Below, one piece after another: positions 6,268 to 10,648 of a DNA stretch of 10,648 nt (position 1 is the first letter of the stretch; every line of letters starts with the position of its first letter). The position numbers and the translations under genes were made by a program. Where the stretch lies: contig JAEEWY010000037.1 of the NCBI GenBank assembly GCA_016291275.1, forward strand, positions 1 through 10,648, in the 5' to 3' direction. The notes under the pieces were generated by a model. That model was not told where the DNA came from, searched no databases, and saw only the letters and a list, made by a program, of their open reading frames with translations. This DNA is from Methanobrevibacter sp. (GTDB lineage Archaea; Methanobacteriota; Methanobacteria; Methanobacteriales; Methanobacteriaceae).

Positions 6268-6986
6268 TGAATCTCATCCCCTTTATCAAAGTGGCCTTTC
6301 TCAATATCCAAATGTTTTAAAACAAACTCTGATAAGTCTAAAACTTCAAAATCATCACTGTTTTGACTTAAATTCAATTCACAAAATGGACATGCACTCA
6401 CTAATAAATCTGCATCGGTTTCTTTAGCTTCCCTAATCCTCAAATCAGAAATGGAATTGGACAATTCTCCATAAGCTGATTTCACTCCACCTCCAGAGCC
6501 GCAGCATCTTGCCTTTTCCCTATTGTTTTCCATTTCAACCAATTTGGAAATTGAATTGATTACATTGCGGGGAGCTTCATATTCACCTGCATGCCTTCCT
6601 AAATGACATGAATCATGATATGTGACCTTCAAGTCCTTATTGCCTTTGAGATTGATTTTATTTTCCTTAATCAATTGCTCCAATAGCTGAGAAATATGAA
6701 TAACCTTTAAATCGACACCAAGGTACTTCTTATAATCTTCCTTCAATGTCTTATAACATCCTGCACATGAAGTTAGAATGACCTTTCCTTCAAAATCCTC
6801 TAAATTGCCATTCATCTGTTCAATTGCATCATCTAAAAAACCAGTTCTTAAAAGTACGGATCCACAGCATTTTTCATCTTCTAAAGTTTCATAATCAATC
6901 TTTGCTATCCTTAAAATCCTTTCTGTAGCCTTACTGATTGAAGTTAATTTCTCTCTAGCTGTACATCCTCTAAAATACAATAACAT
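6264..6986 (-). CDS. Double-CCG cysteine-rich protein (HdrB/LutA-like, Fe-S binding)
   Basis: This 240-residue protein carries two full cysteine-rich CCG modules. The first uses C8, C40-C41-G and C74-x-x-C77; the second uses C127, C161-C162-G and C199-x-x-C202. The spacing fits the CX31-38-CC-X33-34-CxxC pattern of HdrB, where such cysteines hold unusual iron-sulfur clusters for disulfide chemistry, with small deviations (32 and 36 residues in the second gaps). Related modules occur in LutA, GlpC and the C-terminal part of TfrB. It lacks the N-terminal 2Fe-2S/4Fe-4S half of TfrB. The gene leads a two-gene operon with the LUD protein (4-nt overlap), an arrangement like lutAB. The start has a modest AAGG site about 8 nt upstream, and the early RGCTAR motif at 6-11 fits the family's N-terminus. 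Its electron donor and acceptor are unknown. Confidence 0.85.
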   Translation of the reverse strand: MLLYFRGCTAREKLTSISKATERILRIAKIDYETLEDEKCCGSVLLRTGFLDDAIEQMNGNLEDFEGKVILTSCAGCYKTLKEDYKKYLGVDLKVIHISQLLEQLIKENKINLKGNKDLKVTYHDSCHLGRHAGEYEAPRNVINSISKLVEMENNREKARCCGSGGGVKSAYGELSNSISDLRIREAKETDADLLVSACPFCELNLSQNSDDFEVLDLSEFVLKHLDIEKGHFDKGDEIQ

Positions 6987-7037
6987 ATTTTAACCTTAAT
7001 AAATAATAAAAAATTCTTTAATCTATCAATAAAACTG

Positions 7038-7078
7038 AAAAATAAATTTAATTCTTAAAATTTATTTAATTAAAAAAA
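7038..7078 (-). terminator. T-rich hairpin region after the DUF2304 gene
   Basis: On the minus strand the stop at 7094 is followed by T7 (7072-7078), then a perfect inverted repeat with 9-bp arms (7058-7066 and 7041-7049, 8-base loop), then T5 (7038-7042). The stem is all A-T and weak. Tract plus dyad is a plausible terminator for the ribC-GT2-DUF2304 operon, and the region may overlap the promoter of the next operon. Confidence 0.45.
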
Positions 7079-7093
7079 TAATCATTGAGGAAA

Positions 7094-7477
7094 TCATTCC
7101 TCTTCCTTATCAATATCTTCCAATTTAATTTCATCCTTAAGAGCCAATGCCCTGACAAGTTCAGTAGTGTTCCTATTCAACTCATCGATTTTCACATATA
7201 ACCTAAAGATTGCATAAACAAAAAGCCCATATCCGAGAACTAGCAATAAGTCCAATCCTCTACCAAAACCGAAAAATCCTGCAAGAGGGTCACTGAATCT
7301 AGGAGCAAAAGCAAAGAAATTAACTATTACACAAACAAGAGCCCATAATACAAATGTAGCGGGAGTGATTTTCTTAACTCTTAATCTCCTATAGAAGAAT
7401 ATGAGAACTATTACAGTTGCAATAATTAATAAAATCTGATATGTACGAAATGGACCTATAATAATAACACTTCCCAT
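7094..7477 (-). CDS. Small three-helix DUF2304-type membrane protein
   Basis: This 127-residue membrane protein has likely helices at about 12-30, 40-58 and 75-95, then a charged, probably coiled-coil tail rich in Asp, Glu and Lys. The GFGRGLDLLLVLGY stretch at 70-83 is typical of DUF2304, a family often encoded next to DPM1-like glycosyltransferases. It follows the glycosyltransferase stop by only 3 nt, so the two are surely cotranscribed and likely cooperate, perhaps as membrane anchor or partner for the enzyme. A TTG at 7480 is one codon earlier in frame; the ATG at 7477 is chosen. No clear ribosome-binding site is visible, so translation is probably coupled to the upstream gene. The enzymatic role, if any, is unknown. 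Confidence 0.8.
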   Translation of the reverse strand: MGSVIIIGPFRTYQILLIIATVIVLIFFYRRLRVKKITPATFVLWALVCVIVNFFAFAPRFSDPLAGFFGFGRGLDLLLVLGYGLFVYAIFRLYVKIDELNRNTTELVRALALKDEIKLEDIDKEEE

Positions 7478-7480
7478 CAA

Positions 7481-8188
7481 TTATAATCTAAATAAATCAA
7501 TCACCATCTTAGTTAATATTCTCAACCCGACAATCGCATCGGTCCCCTTATTCTGGGTTTCAGGAGTATATATTGTAGTGATTGTAACTTCAGCCAATCT
7601 AAGATTCTTATCGCTTATCTCTTTAATGAATTCAGATGATACACCATATCCTCTTGAAACGATGTTTATCGCATCAGCTGCATGAGCTGTAAATGCTCTA
7701 AGGCCTGATTGTGAATCCTTAACATTTCTTCCATAAAATATGAGAGTTAAAGCATTCATAATATAATTAGCAAAACTTTTACTTAGTGGCATGTCTTCAA
7801 ATGGCCTTGCACCGATTACAACATCTGCCTCTCCATCAACTAAAGGCTTGCAAACCTTTGGAATATCAGCTATCTCATGCTGTCCATCAGCATCAAAAGT
7901 TACAATGTATTTAGCGCCTTTATTATGTGCAAGAACCATTCCAGTTTTCAATGCAGCACCAAGTCCCCTATTGATTACATGGGAAACAACAAATATCTGA
8001 TTAGGATATTTCCTTTTGGATTCAATAGCCAATTCAAGGGTCTTATCTCTTGAACCGTCATTGACTAGAATCACATTATATCCTTTTTCAGCTATTCCCT
8101 CAATGATTTGGGACACAGTCTTCTCTTCATTAAATGCTGGAACGACCAAATAAACATCTTTAGTGATTTCTGAATTTACATCTGACAT
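7481..8188 (-). CDS. Family 2 glycosyltransferase, DPM1/DPG-synthase-like
   Basis: This 235-residue GT-A enzyme resembles dolichyl- or polyprenyl-phosphate sugar synthases, which move a sugar from a nucleotide donor to a lipid phosphate. Visible motifs: VPAFNEE (16-22), LVNDGSRDKT (41-50), NRGLGAAL (73-80), the metal- and donor-binding DADGQH (99-104), IGARP (125-129) and QSGLRAF (160-166). Length fits the single catalytic domain without membrane helices, so membrane attachment may come from the adjacent DUF2304 protein. The ATG at 8188 lies 22 nt after the ribC stop in the same direction and has only a weak AAAGAT site. The product could feed N-glycosylation, cell-surface glycans or glycolipids. 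The sugar and the lipid carrier cannot be told from sequence. Confidence 0.88.
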   Translation of the reverse strand: MSDVNSEITKDVYLVVPAFNEEKTVSQIIEGIAEKGYNVILVNDGSRDKTLELAIESKRKYPNQIFVVSHVINRGLGAALKTGMVLAHNKGAKYIVTFDADGQHEIADIPKVCKPLVDGEADVVIGARPFEDMPLSKSFANYIMNALTLIFYGRNVKDSQSGLRAFTAHAADAINIVSRGYGVSSEFIKEISDKNLRLAEVTITTIYTPETQNKGTDAIVGLRILTKMVIDLFRL

Positions 8189-8210
8189 ATTATCTTTAAA
8201 TTTTTTTAAA

Positions 8211-8669
8211 CTATAAAGGACCTGCGTCTTCTTTACCTTCTCTCATTCCTTTTCCTGCTTCTTTTCTCATTTGCTTAGGATGGAACATCATCTTGATAAG
8301 GTTTTGAGCATGTTCACGAGCCCTATTGTCTGCCAATTTTTTTAGCTCCTTAGGGTCTTCCTCTTCATCTTCATGAACAAACACTTCCAAAATATGGGTG
8401 TTTGTCATGAGTTGAGCACGAATTAAACCTGTAGACGCCTCATGAGCACACATCTTATCCTTTTCCATAGGTCCAGGCATTCCCAATGCCATGACAATTT
8501 CACAGTCTTCCTCTTCAATAAGCTTTTTGCTTGCTACTGGAAGATCCTTAACCCCAGGAACAGTAACGCGAATAATCTTTAAGTCTGAAGCGTTTTTCTT
8601 TAATTCATCAATAGCTGCAGCACCCATATCATAACGAGCGAATGTAGTATCTGCAATTCCTATTCTCAT
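8211..8669 (-). CDS. ribC: Archaeal-type riboflavin synthase RibC
   Basis: This 152-residue protein begins MRIGIADTTFARYDMG, the hallmark N-terminus of archaeal riboflavin synthase, which is related to lumazine synthase and unrelated to bacterial RibE. It would convert two molecules of 6,7-dimethyl-8-ribityllumazine into riboflavin and 5-amino-6-ribitylaminouracil, feeding FMN and FAD and sharing precursors with F420. VPGVKDLPVASKKL (37-50) and CAHEASTGLIRAQL (73-86) are family-like. An in-frame TTG lies four codons upstream, but the ATG at 8669 fits better because an exact GGTGA ribosome site (complementary to archaeal 16S rRNA) lies 6 nt before it. The C-terminal ~30 residues are rich in charged residues and probably flexible. 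It leads the operon with the glycosyltransferase and DUF2304 gene; no pathway link between them is evident. Confidence 0.93.
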   Translation of the reverse strand: MRIGIADTTFARYDMGAAAIDELKKNASDLKIIRVTVPGVKDLPVASKKLIEEEDCEIVMALGMPGPMEKDKMCAHEASTGLIRAQLMTNTHILEVFVHEDEEEDPKELKKLADNRAREHAQNLIKMMFHPKQMRKEAGKGMREGKEDAGPL

Positions 8670-8763
8670 TTTATTCACCAAATAAACATTATTTTAAAAA
8701 TTATTTAATTATTCCAATAATAATTAATTTAATATTTTGATACATTATTGAATATGTTTTTAA

Positions 8764-8774
8764 TTATATATAAA
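8764..8774 (-). promoter_or_regulatory. Strong TATA box candidate for the ribC operon
   Basis: The minus strand reads TTTATATATAA, a near-ideal archaeal TATA box, about 95-105 nt upstream of the ribC ATG. Initiation ~25 nt downstream would give a leader of roughly 75 nt. That leader contains a short inverted repeat, AATTATT-CCAAT-AATAATT on the + strand (8707-8725), which could be an operator; no known riboflavin-control site is recognisable. Confidence 0.5.
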
Positions 8775-8805
8775 GTAAATCAAATATTTTAAAATCATCA
8801 TATTT

Positions 8806-8811
8806 AAAAAA
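8806..8811 (-). terminator. Weak oligo-T terminator after the TPR gene
   Basis: The minus strand has T6 about 27-32 nt past the TPR-gene stop at 8838, with a smaller T-run beyond. On the + strand the 10-base AAAATCATCA occurs twice (8791-8800 and 8808-8817) around this tract. This is the only sign of termination before the ribC promoter and is weak. Confidence 0.3.
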
Positions 8812-8837
8812 TCATCAAAATAAAATCGCCTAAATTA

Positions 8838-10031
8838 TTAAATCCTATTTTGAATTGAATTGATCTTGCCTAAAACCATATTGTCTTTAGTCAATTCATA
8901 TAGGATTCTATAGAAATACAATGCACCCCTATAATGATTTCTCTTTTCCAAATCAGCACAAATGATCTTTAATGTGTCTAAAATAAAAGGATTTACACCT
9001 ATTTGAATACTTTTTGATTCTATTATCCTTTCTGCATCTTTCCTATCCATTTCAGTGTTGATTCCACGGGATTTTATATATTCAAGTTCTCTGAATGCCT
9101 GCTTGTTGAAATCAAAGTTCAAGCTGAAATCATAAAAGGCAGCAGCAATATCCAATTGATTTTCCTCGACATAGAAGAATCCGAAATTCCTATAGGCCCT
9201 CGCAATATCCTCATTCTTATAAGCGAACTTTAATGCATCCACATTGTATAGGAAAAATCTGTTGTATGTTCGTGTCTTTGATTTGTAAATGTCTGCAAGT
9301 GAAAGAATGGTTTTTGAGGACACCGGATTGATTCTTAAGGCCTTAAGCAGATATTCCTCTGCCTTTGCATAATTATCATATTCCAAAAGCAAAGTTCCAT
9401 AAATATAATACAAATCAAATAAAGGTTCATCGAATGGAATAAAAGCCAACTCTTTCTCCAATCCAATGTATTTATAGAATAAAATCTCTTCAAGAGGATT
9501 TAAAAAGCTATGATACTCCTTTGGAAGAGAATCATTATCACTATCAACTTCACTCATTCTATTGATTTTTACATCTTTTTTCCAATTAACCCTACTCTTT
9601 TTATGATTGGGATTATAATTTCTTGGACTTCTGGATAACTTGTTTTCCTCATATCTCATATATTGAATCTCAGCGATAGACCTATTTGATTTGAAATCGC
9701 TTTCCTTATGAATTTCCTCAGTCTCATACTTATCATCAAAATGACTCATGAAATTGTCTAATTTTTCCAAAGCGGCCTTTTTGTCACGATTTTCAATAAG
9801 TGGAACGACCTCATCAAGAATCCTTGATACATTTGTCTTCTTGGATTTATTATATTCATCTTCATGATAAAAGTCTAAAGATTGCCAAACCAATCCTGAA
9901 ATCTCTTTAATGATCTCATAGGCGGATTCATGATTCTTATAATAATCCAATTGGGAGATTAAATAATCCCTATCCAAATCTGGATTTCCGCTTAAATTCC
10001 TCTTAATTTGGCTTATAATCTCCTCAGTCAT
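8838..10031 (-). CDS. TPR-containing protein with long charged linker (function unknown)
   Basis: I do not recognise this 397-residue protein. Residues 1-100 look helical. Residues ~100-175 are strongly charged, rich in Ser, Asn, Lys and Glu, and probably disordered. The C-terminal half is helical, with two clear tetratricopeptide-like units at about 205-238 (YGTLLLEYDNYAKAEEYL inside) and 278-310 (NFGFFYVEENQLDIAAAFYD inside), probably with degenerate units between and after them. No signal peptide or membrane helix is seen, so it is likely a cytoplasmic protein-binding scaffold. It stands alone: the ribC operon follows after 169 bp and the CbiO-type gene precedes it by 139 bp. The ATG at 10031 has a GTGAT ribosome site and a TATA-like box upstream. 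No partner can be named from context. Confidence 0.8.
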   Translation of the reverse strand: MTEEIISQIKRNLSGNPDLDRDYLISQLDYYKNHESAYEIIKEISGLVWQSLDFYHEDEYNKSKKTNVSRILDEVVPLIENRDKKAALEKLDNFMSHFDDKYETEEIHKESDFKSNRSIAEIQYMRYEENKLSRSPRNYNPNHKKSRVNWKKDVKINRMSEVDSDNDSLPKEYHSFLNPLEEILFYKYIGLEKELAFIPFDEPLFDLYYIYGTLLLEYDNYAKAEEYLLKALRINPVSSKTILSLADIYKSKTRTYNRFFLYNVDALKFAYKNEDIARAYRNFGFFYVEENQLDIAAAFYDFSLNFDFNKQAFRELEYIKSRGINTEMDRKDAERIIESKSIQIGVNPFILDTLKIICADLEKRNHYRGALYFYRILYELTKDNMVLGKINSIQNRI

Positions 10032-10060
10032 TTTATCACAAAAAATAGAAAATAAATAAA

Positions 10061-10073
10061 GTTTATATTTAAA
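10061..10073 (-). promoter_or_regulatory. TATA box candidate for the TPR-protein gene
   Basis: The minus strand reads TTTAAATATAAAC, 30-42 nt before the ATG at 10031. Initiation ~25 nt downstream would give a leader of only ~10 nt, which still holds the GTGAT ribosome site. Placement and sequence fit an archaeal promoter. Confidence 0.5.
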
Positions 10074-10126
10074 GGCTTTTTAAAATTAGTTTATTAAAAC
10101 TAGTTTAAAATATTAACTATTAAATT

Positions 10127-10180
10127 AAAAAAAGTAAAAAAAAGAACTTAAATTAGAAAAGAATGAAATTTTATTCTTTT
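10127..10180 (-). terminator. Hairpin and oligo-T terminator at the end of the CbiO-type gene
   Basis: On the minus strand a perfect 8-bp inverted repeat (arms 10173-10180 and 10157-10164, 8-base loop) overlaps the stop codon at 10171-10173. It is followed by T8 (10136-10143) and T7 (10127-10133). This is a plausible end for the transporter transcript. Confidence 0.55.
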
Positions 10181-10648
10181 TTATTAATCAAATCAAGGAT
10201 TTTCTCACGTGCTTCTCCTATGGTTAAAGGATAATACTCACCAAAATCCAAACCATCTTTCTTGCTTAATACTTCAGCAAGATGAGCTATTCTTGGCAAA
10301 CGCAAATCTGCAGACCTTATAAGCTCCACATCTGAAAAAACCTCTTTAGGCAATCCTTCAGCAATGATTTCCCCATCACTGATTAAATGGATCTTAGTTG
10401 AATAAACAGGAACCAAATCAACATCATGAGTTGAGATGACAATTGTCATTCCTTCCTGATTCAATTCATACAATAACTTAAGAATATGTGAAGCTCCTTT
10501 TGGGTCCAAACCAGAGGTAGGTTCATCAAGAATCATCAGTTCCGGCTTCATAGCCAAAATCCCTGCAATAGCTACCCTTTTCTTTTGACCACCACTTAAA
10601 TGATGAGGGGATTTCTTTTCAAAACCAGCCATTCCTACCTTTTCAAGG
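10171..10648 (-). CDS. cbiO: ABC transporter ATPase, CbiO/EcfA type (N-terminus off window)
   Basis: Only the last 158 residues are visible; the frame runs unbroken to base 10648, and the internal ATG at 10632 is not the true start. Visible ABC features are the signature LSGGQKKR, Walker B LMILDEP followed by TSGLDP, and the H-loop STHD. The missing part would hold Walker A and the Q-loop. The HHLSGGQKKRVAIAGILAM context and the tail with RSADLRLPRIAHLAEVL are characteristic of CbiO and energy-coupling-factor ATPases, which energise uptake of cobalt, nickel or vitamins with CbiQ-type permeases. The expected cbiMNQ partners would lie upstream, off the window. Cobalt is the most likely substrate in a methanogen, but sequence alone does not prove it. 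The gene is followed by a clear terminator. Confidence 0.85.
   Translation of the reverse strand, partial: LEKVGMAGFEKKSPHHLSGGQKKRVAIAGILAMKPELMILDEPTSGLDPKGASHILKLLYELNQEGMTIVISTHDVDLVPVYSTKIHLISDGEIIAEGLPKEVFSDVELIRSADLRLPRIAHLAEVLSKKDGLDFGEYYPLTIGEAREKILDLINKKE

Noticed and set aside
5041..6986. Thiol:fumarate reductase subunit B (TfrB)
   Set aside because: TfrB fuses an N-terminal ferredoxin region to the CCG modules in one chain and pairs with a flavoprotein TfrA. Here the CCG protein has no ferredoxin part and its partner has a LUD domain.
7478..7480. TTG as start of the DUF2304 protein
   Set aside because: An ATG follows immediately in frame, and a TTG would add only one residue without any better ribosome site.
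8670..8681. TTG start four codons upstream of the RibC ATG
   Set aside because: The TTG-GTG bases are themselves the GGTGA ribosome site for the ATG at 8669, which begins the canonical RibC sequence.

Overview
The window looks like a piece of a Methanobrevibacter-type (Methanobacteriales) methanogen chromosome. It is AT-rich, with very AT-rich intergenic DNA. It carries archaeal TATA-box promoters, oligo-T terminators, and ribosome-binding sites of the AGGAG and GGTGA type. An archaeal-type riboflavin synthase (RibC), an HdrB-like CCG protein and a CbiO-type transporter ATPase fit this. The genus is inferred from overall impression and was not tested by a search. All ten genes lie on the minus strand, so transcription runs from high to low coordinates. 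No rRNA, tRNA, CRISPR array or insertion sequence was seen.

Layout from high to low coordinate: (1) 10171-10648, the C-terminal part of a CbiO/EcfA-type ATPase, probably for cobalt or another small substrate, cut by the window edge. (2) 8838-10031, an unrecognised TPR-containing protein with its own promoter. (3) 7094-8669, an apparent operon of ribC (riboflavin synthase), a DPM1-like family 2 glycosyltransferase and a small three-helix DUF2304-type membrane protein. (4) 5041-6986, a two-gene redox operon: a double-CCG (HdrB/LutA-like) protein overlapping by 4 nt a LUD-domain protein with two 4Fe-4S motifs (LutB-like). (5) 1894-4723, a molybdate/tungstate ABC transporter with genes in the order modA, modB, modC and unusually structured intergenic DNA. 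(6) 1-1711, a Ski2-like DEAD/DEAH-box helicase with an N-terminal zinc-finger-like region, whose C-terminus is off the window.

The genes are mainly metabolic supply. ModABC would import the oxyanion for the molybdenum or tungsten pterin enzymes of methanogenesis, RibC makes the flavin core, and CbiO would supply cobalt for corrinoids. The LutAB-like pair would move electrons between a thiol/iron-sulfur system and an unknown partner. The glycosyltransferase and DUF2304 protein probably act together at the membrane on a polyprenyl-phosphate sugar.

The most notable non-coding signals are in the mod locus. Three direct repeats spaced 22-23 bp apart lie upstream of modA. A 16-bp palindrome occurs twice, 45 bp apart, between modA and modB. 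Neither looks like ordinary AT-rich spacer, and both are candidate operators or, in one case, a terminator. I found no wholly new multi-gene system that the sequence clearly supports; the LutAB-like pair without a LutC partner is the nearest candidate.
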